NCBI GenBank assembly: GCA_963978545.1
Contig: OZ021721.1
Coordinates: forward strand, 40,349,348 to 40,413,347
Source: Linyphia triangularis
Taxonomy: Eukaryota > Arthropoda > Arachnida > Araneae > Linyphiidae
Direction of reading: 5' to 3'
Length of the DNA stretch: 64,000 nt
Each line of letters begins with the position of its first letter. Within the stretch, counting starts at the first letter, position 1. The translations under genes and the position numbers were made by a program. Of the stretch, positions 37,894 to 49,316 are shown in pieces. The notes below the pieces were generated by a model. It did no database searches. It worked only from the letters and a program-made list of their open reading frames with translations, and was not told the origin of the DNA.

Positions 37894-40505
37894 AGGGTAA
37901 TAAAAAAAAAAACATTTTTTGGAAATTCTTTTTGGTACTATGTTTTTAATGGCCATTTAGGCTCTAAACCAGGACCCTAAAATACGAAGTTGATGAAAAA
38001 ATATCTTAGGGTTCCTCAACGCTCCCCAAAATTGGAATATTTCCTAAAAAATTCATAATCTCGAAAATTTTGGATAAAAATATTTAAAATACGAAACCAT
38101 AAATGTCACCATGCGTAATAATTTCTATTAAATACTCTAAACAAGTATGTAAAATATGAATTATAAGAAGCAATTACTTAGGAATTCAAAATTCCTTCGA
38201 AAATTGTAATTTTTCACGAAAACTGCATAAAATTGGAGATTTTATGAAAAATATTAAAAATATAGAAACATAAATATCACCATGCTCAATTATTTCTTTA
38301 AAGTACTGAAAACAATACAGTAAATTTTTAATTATTTGTACTGATATTTGAGGATAATATCGATGAATATTGATATATATGAATGTGAAGGAACTACAAG
38401 GTTGTACGAATATACAACACGAAATTATAGCTCTTTTTTTCGATGGCAGATGAGACAAAACCCTTAAACCCCCAAAAATTTATGAAATTAAATATCATAA
38501 ACAAAATATATGGTAAGACCATATAACATTAGTAGAAGAGACATACTCCATTTACTTAGGGAATTGAATTAAGAAGCAAAATTGCCAAGTATATTTCTGA
38601 AGGAATACTCAACTATCTCGAAGGAAAAAACATAGATTCCCAAGTTTCAGTATTGAATGTAATGGTGAAGAAATAAACACTGAAATAAATGGTGGAATGA
38701 TCGTCTTTTGGAAGAAAATCTCAATATACCTATTCAAAAATTCTTAACACACCTATTCAAAAAGTTCCATGTCATTTCCAATATGTAGAAACTTTCTACT
38801 GCTTGAGAATGGCATGGAGCTTTAAGTACATTACTGGAAATTCATGGTTTCCATTGTATTAGATCGATATAATTATTTGGCAGAAAAATCACTTTTGAAA
38901 TTTTCAATTCTAGTACTCCTGCTGGTGTAGCTTTAAAGCGTTTCCTAGTCTTCACAATGCGACGTATCGCTAGTTGTCTAACATATTTACTATCATCAAA
39001 CAACATTGCAGCGAGCAAATTTTCTGGATGAGCGAAATACGCATTATCTTGAATTACTTTATGTACAACTTGTTAGAGTTCCTCTGCCAGATAATCTGAT
39101 CGTATTATGAATTTCTTCAAATTTTGTGGGCCATGTATGAAGCTATGGTTTACTTTTATAGTATATTCTTACAAAAGTGAGCCATTTCAAATGCGCAATC
39201 TTTCCAGGATATTTTTTTCTAAAGCTTCTGAAAGCCTTCAGAAATTGCTTGAGAAACTTACTATAAGTATTTTTTGTCAGTACTATGATCTTTAACATTG
39301 ATGTTGTATTCAAATGTAAAATTACTTCTTTGGAAATTAACAACTGGTAAGTTTTCAAATAACTGCAGATTTTTCCAATCACACCACTGAATCCCTTAGG
39401 CCCTGATGTTTTACTATCTAGTTTTTCTGTAAGATATGCGAAGAGATAGTTCATTAAAATGTAATTGACAAATAATTCAGTGCATAGGAGTGCTGAAATT
39501 TTCTTCAAAAAGCCGAATAACTCCAACATTTATTCCACTGTTTGTGGCTTCCCCATTACATTCACTACTGATTAAATTTGAGGTATGAAAGGGTTTTCTT
39601 CGAGAAAACTGAGTATTCCTTCAGAAATATACGTGGCACTTTTGCTTCATAATTCAAGGTGCCCTAAGTAAATAGAGCGTGACTCTTCTACTAATGTTAA
39701 ATGGTCTCCCCATATATTTTGTTTATGATATTTAGTATCATTGGTTTGTATATTTTTAAAAGTTTCGTCTCGTCTGCCATAAAAAAAGAGCTGTAGCTTT
39801 GTGTTGCATATTCGTACCACTTTGTAGTTTTCCAAGGGTTTTTATGTGTTCTCTACCTAGTTTATTTCAGTCGATAAAAAGTTCACATTCTTCTATATTT
39901 ATCTGGCTATTCTCACCATGAAGCGAATTTAATATTTTATGGAAAAGCTAAGTTGTTTTTCTTAACTACTGTTCTCTGTATTTGAAAAACCTTTTTAAAA
40001 ACTTCGATTTCTTTTATATTTTTATGATAAAATCTAAGTTTCAAGGGTTTTAAAGTACTCTCAAATATCGGCTCGAATAATTAAAAGTTTACTGTATTGT
40101 TTTTAGCACTTAAAAGTAATAATTTAGCATGGTGATATTTATGTTTCTATATTTTTAATGTTATTCATAAAATCTCCTATTTTATGCAGTTTTCGTGAAA
40201 AATTTCAATTTTCGAAGGAATTTTGGATCGATAAACAAATGCTTCACATAATACATTTTGTACATACTTGTTTAGATTACCTTATAGAAATTATTACGCA
40301 GGGTGATATTTATGTTTTTGTATATTAAATATTGTTTCTAAAATTTTCGCCTTTATGCATTTTTTAGGAAAAATTCCAATTTTGGGGGGCTTTGAGGAAC
40401 CCTAAGATATTTTTTCATCAATTTCATATTTTAGGGTCTTGATTTAGACCTTAAATGGACACTAAAAACATAGTACCAAAACGAAATTAAAAAAAAAGTA
40501 TTTTA
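37894..40505 (-). mobile_element. Element C: DNA element with very long terminal inverted arms
   Basis: The left end is AGGGTAATAAAAAA at 37894, with TTGGTACTATGTTTTTA. The same string is inverted at about 40450-40490. Pairing goes far inward. CGAATAT.CAACAC and AGCTCTTTTTTT..ATGGCAGA.GAGAC (38400-38455) mirror 39770-39825. GACCAT.TAACATTAGTAGAAGAG (38517-38543) mirrors 39680-39706. TGAAGGAATACTCA (about 38600) mirrors about 39605. Arms are therefore about 740 bp (left) and 900 bp (right) around a unique core of about 950 bp. Coding remnants read on the minus strand, and the N-terminal part of the coding region lies within the right arm. Confidence 0.75.
38770..39840 (-). pseudogene. Decayed transposase-like gene of element C
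   Basis: Minus strand, in order: DTKYHKQNIWGDHLTLVEES and IYLGHLEL (39650-39740); a longer frame 39143-39529 with KLDSKTSGPKGFSGVIGK and, at its end, KKYPGKIAHLKWLT; then VIQDNAYFAHPENLLAAMLF and YVRQLAIRRIVKTRKR (38935-39065); YIDLIQWKP (about 38855); and APCHSQAVESF (about 38800). Motif order equals that of family A: GP..FSG, then H..WLT, then CHSQAVE. The family is, from memory, common in arthropod genomes as uncharacterised proteins. Frame breaks show that this copy is inactive. The long 128-codon open piece suggests it is younger than the A copies. Confidence 0.65.
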
Positions 40506-43270
40506 TGAAAATCGACCAAAAATGGCAAATAAATATTTTCTCTTTATAATATTCTCCAAATCCTAATCTGATACCAAGATTGTGTAAATATTCCAGCTAC
40601 TTTACGAGTTACAAAGTATTTTACTGGCTGGTTATAATTTATTATGAAAATATGTTTCGTATACTTTAAACTCGATTTCTGAAAAATTGTATTTTCATCA
40701 CTTGTTGCTTCATTCCAATGAAGATAACTCAAATTTGCTTACACTTTTAAGGAAACAAATTTCATCATTCAACTTTATATTAGTATTGGGATGAGATGAG
40801 AAGACCTCAATCAAAGAAATTGGTCAAAAATTTAATTTTTAGTAAAATTTTAAATTTGAATTATAATTAAAAGAAAGTTGGCTTTACTCAGACTTTCAAA
40901 GTAAAAAAAAATATTTAAAAAAACAAACTTCATACGTTACAAACTTTTTGAAGGATCTTTTCACTACTAATAATACTACAAACAATTTTCAATCAAAGTT
41001 ATTGTCCTTAGGTTCATTACAACTTAAGTAATCACTGTTGAAAAAACATGCTAAATAGCTAACTAAAGGATAATTATCTAATCAGCATTTGACTTTCTTC
41101 ATCTTTTTTTGGTATGTATCCTTTTGAATTTTAAAGTTGTTTCATTCATGAAAAAACACTTTACCACTTTAAGGCGTTAAAAAATTTTATAAAACAAACA
41201 TTCAATTATTCATGTCATGATCCATAACTATATATATTACATATTATATAAATCTCGTATTAAAAGAAGCACAAGGAAAACAAGGGGTGTGGAACATCGC
41301 ACAACTTACAATTATATTGGTAATTGCATTAACATTTATGGTGTTATTTAAAGTTTTTATAGTTTCACTCATTTAAGTAAAAATAGCCAATTTGGCGATA
41401 TTTTTGGCAATAATTTTTACATGAGTGAAAGAGAAAAAAAATTGGCGATGTTATTCTATAGACATACATTGTCCTTTCTTGTGCGTGAAACCAAAAAATA
41501 TATCGTTGATGGACAATTATCAAGGTCAGAGAACTCTGTGTTAAAGGCACTCGTTTTTCAGCTTTTTACGCTTTTATCGCATTTCTACGGAAATTTCGAA
41601 GGTGAGGAAGATTAGAACATTGTAAGAGTTATTAGCACAGATATTTTAATGAAAATTACTGGAGCCGTTTTTTAGCAATTGCTGAAAAACATGAGGTTTT
41701 TCATGATTTTACATGATTTCTACCTTATCCTCATGCGCGACTTTGACGAAATCTATATGGTAGGTTCCATGGCCACCACTAACCTGCACACAAAATTTGA
41801 GTATCGTAGGTTTCTGGAGATATGCTGACCACGTACACACAAACAGACATTTTTTATACCACTTTTTTGTAATCAGAGTGTTTTGCAAACCAAAGCGTGG
41901 AAAAATGCAAAAAAAAAATTCACCGAATGCTATACTTTCATTAGCTTATGTAATGAGTAATTGAAAGTAAGTAATACCGATGTTATCGAATAATAGTCTG
42001 CAATTGTTGTTAATAAAACAAAACTTGAAAACGCAATTTGAAGCACAAATATATATTTTTTTTTTAAATATCTGAGAAAATTAGTTTATTCCATTAAATT
42101 GAAATATATCAAAGTATGATACACACATTATTAACGAAATTTCTAAAACAAAATAATTTCTAACGAACAAAAAATTTCTTAAATGTTATATTATTTACAT
42201 ATTTTTTGCATGTTTTTACGATAAACTTAATGATTTAAACGTGTCATAATTGGAAGGGCATTTGAAAATAGTTTTTAATATCTAATCCCTTTTCTTGCAA
42301 CTCATCCGGAAAATTGACTTTTAGATACTTAGAACATCAAAAACACATGCTGAGCTTTAAATTATTGCATCTTACATCTATTGAAGAAAAAAAATACAAT
42401 TTTTTTTTTTTTTTAATAATTATAAGTCTTGCTTATTATTATTATTTTTTTTTTTTAATTTTATTTTTTAATTTCTTTAATAGCGGCTTTTGTACAATTC
42501 ACTTTAAATCTTACATTTTAATTGGTTTTCATTTTCTTTCTAAATGGGTTCGTTTACTACTTTTGATTTAATCCAATGCAATTCCCTCTTGAATCCGACT
42601 TTTATTATGTCTGTTTTAATTGTTTTGAAACATCTTACTAATAAATAAATTTAAATAATACTTTTGAAATTAATTCAGTAAAGCTTTTCTATGAAATAAA
42701 TTTCATCAGAATTCTTAGTATAGTAGTTGAATTTTCAATTTTCTAAAATTACCAAATAGTTTTTTTATATATATAAATCTTTAAATCACTTCCAACTTTA
42801 CTTTATAGAAACTCCCCCTCTTTAATAATAAATATTTCATAGATATTACATAATATTGATATATGATATAAAATTTTATTTTAAAAACTAGAATATATTG
42901 TATGAGTATATTCTTTATTATTCATGTATTATTATATAAGGATGGTACTTTTAAATGGTCCAAAAACTGACTATGGTACTTTAAAAGTCTTAAAATAGTA
43001 TTTTGAGAAAATATTTCTTCATAAGCACCTAAAATGCCATGTTTTCTTTTAAAATTTTGCTTCAAATAATAAAAAAATATTTGTTTCCATTTTTATTTTA
43101 AATGCGAAATTTTGTGAAATCTCAACTGGTTGACATGCCGCCGTACGGGAATTCATTTTTAAACACTTTCTTCAAATATTTTGATGCCAACTAAACAAAA
43201 ATATTGAAAATCATATCTTAGAATTCTTAATCGTTTTAAAAAATTAGTATATTTTGTAACTATTTCTGGT
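40506..43270. other. AT-rich intergenic DNA
   Basis: Short AT-driven frames only. 41660-41930 contains a slightly less AT-rich stretch (GTAGGTTTCTGGAGATATGC, ACCACGTACACAC) without a recognised border. No gene is supported. Confidence 0.45.
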
Positions 43271-43279
43271 TGAGGTATT

Positions 43280-44388
43280 TTTTATTTGGGAGTCTTATGA
43301 GCTGGATATTTCAAGATAGACATACTCTACAGTTTCAAAAACAATTTTAAATGATGGAACAGTTGTAAGAAGACCTGTACAAGGTCGTAAACAAACGACA
43401 AATGCTTCTGAAGATCAATTTCTGGCAGTAACTGCTCTTCATAACAAGAAGTCTTCTGCTCGGCAGTTGAGTTCAGAGCTTGCAGCCGCCACTGGAACTG
43501 TTGTATCACAGCAAACTTTATTCAGAATGCTTAACTAAAAGGCCTTTATATCAGAAAGCCAAGGGTGTGTTTTTCACTTTCTTCCCAAAAAAAGAGAGAT
43601 AGCGTTAATGGTGCAAAGAACATCCGAACTGGAGTGAAGCGAGTGAACACCAATGATCCTACGTTATATTTACTGATGAGTCGATGTTTAGTTTTACAGG
43701 TGATTCTAAACGTGTTTACATCTGGAAGGACTCAGAAACACGAAATTATCTCTCGAATACTATGGAAGTGACCATTTCAGTAGTGGAGGTGTGATGGTAT
43801 GGTGAGGAATAATGAGCGATAGATGTACGCCCCTACACGTTTTTAACAGCTCAACATCTGTGATTGGCCAGATATATTGGGATGAGGTCTTAAAGCCTTA
43901 TGCAAGATTTTTCAAATGTTCATGTGGATTTGACTTTTATTTATGGACGATAATGCTCTTCCACATTGAGCAAACCTCGTTGATGAATATCTTGAAAGTG
44001 AAGATATTGAGAAAATACCGTGGCCAGCAAAGTCTCCTAATATTAACCCGATAGAGAACTTATGAAACTACTTTGGAAGAGCAATTATATGTATATATCC
44101 TCCTCCTACAGATGTAAATACTCTGAAGACGGGATAGCTGGAAGATTGGAGGTTAATTCCCCAAACTGTGGTTAACAACGTTAGTGCCAGCATGAAAACA
44201 AGTTGTGATATGTTTATACAAGTCGGGATATCACATTCCATATTGAATTCATAAGGCTTAATTTTTTTCTGAGCTATCCCTTTTTTTCTGAACTCTTTGT
44301 CACATTTTATTATAATTTTTATTGTTTCATGCTTCAATTTAATATGATAGGCAGTGCTTCTAAATTTGTGCATTTGTATTTGTGTGTC
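43280..44388 (+). pseudogene. Decayed Tc1-like transposase, 5' part of split element
   Basis: Translation across breaks gives TVSKTILNDGTVVRRPVQGR (from about 43325), then LAVTALHNKKSSARQLSSEL and AAATGTVVSQQTLFRML (43420-43535), then YIYSDESMFSF (about 43665-43695), a damaged IYGR block (about 43945), and WPAKSPNINPIENL (44021-44062) followed by YFGRAI and PPPTDVNTL. This is the normal Tc1 order: paired helix-turn-helix region, GRP-like linker, first catalytic D in (F)(S/T)DES.F, then SPDLNPIE near the last acidic residue. Many stops and shifts occur. The BEL/Pao element is inserted about 330 bp after the SPNINPIE block, inside the 3' untranslated part. No clear 5' terminal repeat was found. 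Confidence 0.8.
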
Positions 44389-44393
44389 ATAAT
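44389..44393 (+). repeat. Target site duplication, left copy (ATAAT)
   Basis: ATAAT directly precedes the 5' LTR and recurs at 50575-50579 directly after the 3' LTR. Five bases is a common duplication size for BEL/Pao integrases. Confidence 0.95.
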
Positions 44394-44658
44394 TGTTTGA
44401 TTCTTAGAAAAATGTTATTTTAACGTTATGTTTCTATTTAACTCACTAGGTGGCTCTACTGGTGTATTTTCTATTTTTATAAAGCTTCTAGTGCAGTCGA
44501 GACGGCAGATGTGTTTTTGTACCGAGTCGTAAACGTTGAAGAATAAAGTAAAGTGTTTTTGTAACTTGTGGAGTTTCTTTTTTGTGCAAACATTAGCGTT
44601 TTGAAAGCAACCGTATTGTGTGAGTTTGTGAGATACAGTCCGCTTAGGAAAACCAACA
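44394..44658 (+). mobile_element. 5' LTR of the BEL/Pao element
   Basis: It starts TGTTTGATTC and ends AAAACCAACA. It contains TATAAA at 44478-44483, a possible core promoter, and AATAAA at 44542-44547, the expected polyadenylation signal. Transcription would start in this copy and run rightward. Confidence 0.95.
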
Positions 44659-44662
44659 TAAT

Positions 44663-44678
44663 TGGTCCGAAGCCGGAA
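44663..44678 (+). promoter_or_regulatory. Candidate primer binding site
   Basis: TGGTCCGAAGCCGGAA begins four bases after the LTR. TGG is the complement of the tRNA CCA end. The rest is similar to, but two or more bases shorter than, the complement of a typical animal tRNA-Tyr 3' end (TGGTCCTTCGAGCCGG, from memory). The primer tRNA is therefore not certain. Confidence 0.6.
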
Positions 44679-45032
44679 AAGTGTGTGTTTGAGTTTGTTG
44701 GTTTCGGCAGTTTGGAGTGTCATTGCGAATTGGTAACGAAATTTCTGTGGCGTCGTGATTCTGGTATTGGATTCTTCAACGTGGCAGAGGTGTACAGTTT
44801 GAGGTGGGTTTTTGGTTGGCTGTTTTTGGTTTGTATTGTTGGGAAATAACTTGTGTTGTAACGATATTTTTGTAATGTCAGTGATGCTGTGTATAGTGGA
44901 TTTATTGTATCGGTTTTAATGTTGATATTTAAATTTAAAGTCTTGTATTAGATATTTTACTGGTGATTTTTGAGTGTTGTGTTTTGGAGGTTGGAATAGG
45001 CTACAAATTATTGAATTATTTATTAGGTAATT
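44679..45032 (+). other. Leader between primer site and gag-pol start
   Basis: About 350 bases of GT-rich untranslated leader. The frame at 44568-44849 begins inside the LTR and is not conserved-looking. Confidence 0.6.
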
Positions 45033-48000
45033 ATGGAGTTTAAGAATTTGTTTAACAAAAAGAAAGCAGCTAAATCCTCACTCACTCGGTTGAAAAATAA
45101 AACTTTAGATGACTTTGAGAATTTGAAGTTGGCCGAGCTTGGTGTTAGAAAAAATCGTTTTGTTAAAATTGTGGATGAGTTGGCAATCATTTTTGATGAA
45201 ATTGTTGTGCGATGTGGAGATGAGGAAATAGAAAGTTTTGTTGAAGAACGGGAGGGGCTTTTGGAAACTGTTGATGAAATGCTTGCTAAAATTGACACCA
45301 AGGTATGGAGCTGTAGTAGTAGCGCGTCTGTAAAGAAAGTTATGCCAGCAGTGTCTGAACATGACGAGATTAAACTTCCTGTATTATCCTTACCAACATT
45401 TTCTGGGGTGTTGGATGAATTTATAACCTTTTCGGATTTGTTCAGAGCAGCTGTGATCAACAATGCAAATTTATCAGATGCTCAGCGTCTACAGTATTTG
45501 AAGGGTGTACTTAAAGGCGACGCTCATAAAATTGTGCAGTCACTTTCAATTTCAGATGGTAATTTTAAAATTACGTGGGACTTGTTAACAGAGAGATATT
45601 TTCACAAACGGGATATCATGAGCTCAGTTATGAGTAAATTACTAAATTTGCCGTCTTTTAATTCAGAGTCGCATAATAATATTTTGCAATTAGTGGATTC
45701 TATTAAAGAATATGTGAGATTGTTGGAAACTCTAGAGTTGAAAATTGAGGGTGCTGCAGATACAATTCTTATGTTTTCAGTTCAATTTAAACTTGATTCT
45801 TCTACAAGGAGTTGGTGGGAGCGGTCTCTTGATGGGGACAAAATCCCTACTCTTAATGAACTTTTGCAATTTCTTACAAATCACTCTAGATCGCTTGTGT
45901 CAAAAAATCAAGGAGTTCAAAAGAGTGTTAGTAGGAAAGTCACTCTAGTGGCTTCAGAAACCCGTTCTCAGTGTACTTTGTGCCAGGGATATCACCACTT
46001 AAGCAAATGTGATGCATTTTTAAAAATGTCTGTACATAAACGTGTCGAATTTGTAAAGGGTGCCGGGATATGCTTTAATTGTTTCTGTCAGTTTCATCGT
46101 AGTTTTAATTGTAAGAGTGCTTATAAATGTCGCAAATGCCAAAAGTCTCATAATACACTGCTACACTTTGAAAACAGGCGGTCCTCGGGAGTGGAATCGC
46201 AGGGTGGAGTTAGTGATTCGACTTCATTCTCTGTTACTGCGTCGGAGGTTGTGTCACATGGTTCTGTGCCTGGTAATGGAAATTCCGGTCGGGGTGCTGT
46301 CGAAAGTGGTAGTTCTGGAATTGTTTCCTGCTGTTCAGACTTTGGTTCGAGTGCTCAGGTACTGTTGTGTACTGCTGTTGTGAAAGTGAGGGATGCATTT
46401 GGGGAAGTACAGTTGTGTCGCGCCTTGTTGGATCCGGGTAGTCAAGCTAGTTTAATTACAAATAAATGTTTGAATAATCTTAGATTACCAAAAAAGAGAG
46501 CAAATGTTGTAATTTCTTGTCTGGGTTCAACAGATGCATGTACTAGTGGTGTTTGTAGAATTAGCTTTTCTCCTCATTTTGATTCGAATTCCTCCTTTGT
46601 AACGTCAATGTACGTTGTGAAAAAAATTGTTGGTCAGCTTCCGCATTGTAGTTTGGATCCATCGTGTCTGGGTACTTTTGGTGATATGCAGTTGGCAGAT
46701 CCCACATTTTTCAGAAGTGGTCCAGTGGATATTCTTCTTGGTGTGGATATAGCACTTCCAATGCTGCAAGGGCAGTCATTTTCGTTGGGTGAAGGTAAAC
46801 CTATGGCTGTTCGATCGGACTTGGTGTGGATAGTAGCAGGTTCGATTTCTGGTGTAAAGGCACACTCGTCTATCCACGTAAATAATATTCAGTTGCTAAG
46901 TGACCGAGTAGTAGAGAAGTTTTGGGAACTTGACTCTGTGCCAATGGTTAAATTGCAGTCAAGGGAAGATAGGTTATGTGAAGAATATTATGTGAGTAAC
47001 CATATCAGAGAAGAGGATGGACGATATATAGTGAGACTTCCGTTTCATACGGACACGTCGAAAATTGGTGAGTCTAAACAGATTGCACTTAAGAGGCTAA
47101 AGTGCGTTGAATGTTCCTTATCATCAAAACCAGATGTATATAGTCAATATAGAGAGTTTATGCGCGAATATCATGCCTTGGGTCATATGGAGGTTATTCC
47201 TGACTCCGAATATGAAAAATCTGGGGTATATTATCTCCCGCATCAGGCTGTGATTAAAGAGTCCAGCTCAACAACAAAGTTAAGAGTGGTGTTTGATGGT
47301 TCGAGCAAGTCTTCTACTGGGTATTCTTTGAATGACTTACTAATGGTTGGTCCACGTATTCAACCAGAATTATATCCGATTCTTCTTCGCTTCAGAACTT
47401 TTGAATTCGTTGTCTGTGCGGACATTGAGAAAATGTACAGGCAAATAAAAGTCCATAGAGATGATTGTGACTGGCAAAGGATATTATGGCGAGAATCGCC
47501 AGAGGAACCGGTAAGAGAATTTAGATTGGTTACGGTGACATATGGTACAACAAGTGCGCCATATCTTAGTACCAGAACCTTAAAGCAACTGGCTCTGGAT
47601 GAAAAAGATGAATATCTTCTTGCTTCCTTTGCAACGCTAGAACATTTCTATGTTGACGATCTCTTGAGTGGAGCTGCTTCAGAATCGGAAGCGATTGAGC
47701 TTGTGCGACAGTTGAAGGGAATGATGAAAAAAGGTGGCTTCAATCTTCGCAAATGGAATTCCAACGCTCCATCTGTGCTGAGTGAAGTACCAGATGAGGC
47801 AAGAGACGAGAATTTTCTTCTCAGTGATACAGATGGTAATGTGAAAATTCTTGGTATCAGGTGGAGCCCAAATTCTGACTGTATAAGATTTACAGTGGCT
47901 CCAATGGAAGACAAGTCCAGGTTTTCTAAAAGAGAGATATCTGACATATCCCGTGTGTTTGATCCTTTGGGACTCCTTGCTCCGTGTGTCATATTTATGA

Positions 48001-49292
48001 AAATTCTAATCCAACAACTGTGGAAATCTGATCTTACTTGGGATCAAGCAGTACCAGATGAAATGAACGAGAAGTTGATTCTGTTGCGAAGAGAGCTACA
48101 TTTAATCCAGCAGTTGAAAATACCTAGATTTGTTCTTCATTCTCTATGCACTGAGGTTGAGTTTCATGCTTTTTGTGATGCATCTGAGAAAGCTTATTGT
48201 GCAGCGATTTACCTACGATGTCTTACTTCAAATTCAGAAGTTTATGTGTCGTTACTTACTTCGAAAACAAGGATTTCGCCCTTGAAGGTGCAATCGTTAC
48301 CTCGACTAGAATTGTGTGCAGCATTGTTGCTATCCGAACTGGTAGACTCTGTTCAAAAAAACATTAACTTATCTGTTCGTGAAATAATAGCCTGGTCAGA
48401 TTCCACTATAGCACTCACATGGTTGAAGTCAGAGCCATATCGTTGGCAAACCTTTGTTGCCAACAGGGTATCCAAAATTCAATCAATGATTCCATTCGTG
48501 AAATGGTGTCATGTACGTGGAATAGAAAATCCATCTGATTTTGGGACGCGAGGTCTTCTTCCATCAGAGCTGGTGAATTGTGATCAATGGTTTTATGGAC
48601 CATACTGGTTAAGACAACCTATTGTTGAATTTACGGAATATGAAATTCCTTCAGGTTCTGCATGTCTTGAAGATGTGTTAAAAGAGGAAAAGAAATTGAC
48701 AACTTGTGTGGCCAAGGTACATTCCTTACCAAAATTCATTGAAGACATTTCCTCTTACATGCGATTGATTCGAGTTTGTGCTTGGATTCTTCGGTTTATA
48801 AGAAATTGCCGTTCTCCAGGATCTAGAAGTTCTAGCTATTTGACTTCTAAAGAGCTTCAAGATGCCATTATTATCATAGTTCGTTTAATTCAGGAGGTAT
48901 ACTTTTCGACTGAACGAAAGTATCTCAGCGAGGCAACGCCCTTGCCTAGGAATAGTAAGCTATTGTGCCTAAATATATTTCTGGATTCTAACAAGATTCT
49001 TCGTGTGGGTGGAAGACTTTCAAAGCATGCTTCGTTATCGTATGATCAGAAGCACCCCATGATGTTGCCAAAGAATCATGAGTTTACAAAGAGGGTAATT
49101 GATTATTATCATAGATCTAATTTTCATGCTGGGCCTCAGCTCACATTAGCTTTAATCCGTCAAAAGTTTTGGTTTGTAGACGGACGATCAGTTGTTCGTA
49201 ACCAGCTTAAAAAGTGTGTACAGTGTTTTAGGCTTAATCTTAGGTCTTCTCCACAGTTAATGGGAGATCTTCCGGTTCATCGAATCACATAG
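45033..49292 (+). CDS. BEL/Pao Gag-Pol polyprotein, N-terminal to integrase zinc finger
   Basis: A 1419-codon frame from ATG 45033. Approximate domains by residue: a gag-like region of DUF1759 type about 110-235 (LPTFSG, then the RLQYLKGVLKG..H block); zinc-knuckle-type Cys/His clusters 314-326 and 347-378 (C..C, CRKCQKSHN); an aspartic protease of DUF1758/A17 type with LLDPGSQASLI, D467; reverse transcriptase about 730-900 with D797 and YVDD at 873-876; a Peptidase_A17-type segment (ISRVFDPLGLL, 960-985) leading into RNase H with D1049, E1093 and D1123; and the integrase zinc finger H1360, H1365, C1395, C1398. The frame ends at TAG 49290-49292. The same frame continues open on the far side, so the stop is internal rather than the natural end. 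Readthrough or inactivation are both possible. Upstream of the ATG lies an ordinary leader, and no better ATG precedes it. Confidence 0.95.
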   Translation: MEFKNLFNKKKAAKSSLTRLKNKTLDDFENLKLAELGVRKNRFVKIVDELAIIFDEIVVRCGDEEIESFVEEREGLLETVDEMLAKIDTKVWSCSSSASVKKVMPAVSEHDEIKLPVLSLPTFSGVLDEFITFSDLFRAAVINNANLSDAQRLQYLKGVLKGDAHKIVQSLSISDGNFKITWDLLTERYFHKRDIMSSVMSKLLNLPSFNSESHNNILQLVDSIKEYVRLLETLELKIEGAADTILMFSVQFKLDSSTRSWWERSLDGDKIPTLNELLQFLTNHSRSLVSKNQGVQKSVSRKVTLVASETRSQCTLCQGYHHLSKCDAFLKMSVHKRVEFVKGAGICFNCFCQFHRSFNCKSAYKCRKCQKSHNTLLHFENRRSSGVESQGGVSDSTSFSVTASEVVSHGSVPGNGNSGRGAVESGSSGIVSCCSDFGSSAQVLLCTAVVKVRDAFGEVQLCRALLDPGSQASLITNKCLNNLRLPKKRANVVISCLGSTDACTSGVCRISFSPHFDSNSSFVTSMYVVKKIVGQLPHCSLDPSCLGTFGDMQLADPTFFRSGPVDILLGVDIALPMLQGQSFSLGEGKPMAVRSDLVWIVAGSISGVKAHSSIHVNNIQLLSDRVVEKFWELDSVPMVKLQSREDRLCEEYYVSNHIREEDGRYIVRLPFHTDTSKIGESKQIALKRLKCVECSLSSKPDVYSQYREFMREYHALGHMEVIPDSEYEKSGVYYLPHQAVIKESSSTTKLRVVFDGSSKSSTGYSLNDLLMVGPRIQPELYPILLRFRTFEFVVCADIEKMYRQIKVHRDDCDWQRILWRESPEEPVREFRLVTVTYGTTSAPYLSTRTLKQLALDEKDEYLLASFATLEHFYVDDLLSGAASESEAIELVRQLKGMMKKGGFNLRKWNSNAPSVLSEVPDEARDENFLLSDTDGNVKILGIRWSPNSDCIRFTVAPMEDKSRFSKREISDISRVFDPLGLLAPCVIFMKILIQQLWKSDLTWDQAVPDEMNEKLILLRRELHLIQQLKIPRFVLHSLCTEVEFHAFCDASEKAYCAAIYLRCLTSNSEVYVSLLTSKTRISPLKVQSLPRLELCAALLLSELVDSVQKNINLSVREIIAWSDSTIALTWLKSEPYRWQTFVANRVSKIQSMIPFVKWCHVRGIENPSDFGTRGLLPSELVNCDQWFYGPYWLRQPIVEFTEYEIPSGSACLEDVLKEEKKLTTCVAKVHSLPKFIEDISSYMRLIRVCAWILRFIRNCRSPGSRSSSYLTSKELQDAIIIIVRLIQEVYFSTERKYLSEATPLPRNSKLLCLNIFLDSNKILRVGGRLSKHASLSYDQKHPMMLPKNHEFTKRVIDYYHRSNFHAGPQLTLALIRQKFWFVDGRSVVRNQLKKCVQCFRLNLRSSPQLMGDLPVHRIT
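49290..49292 (+). other. Internal in-frame stop (TAG) in pol
   Basis: It lies between the integrase zinc finger and the DDE core. It is the only stop between 45033 and 50208 in this frame, and no frameshift is seen. Confidence 0.9.
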
Positions 49293-49316
49293 ACTGGACC
49301 ATTTGTAAGTACAGGT

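Noticed and set aside
45023..45463. 146-codon minus-strand frame opposite the gag start
   Set aside because: Shadow of the gag-pol frame. Ser/Thr-rich composition is the complement of the coding strand. The same applies to the minus frame at 47648-47992.
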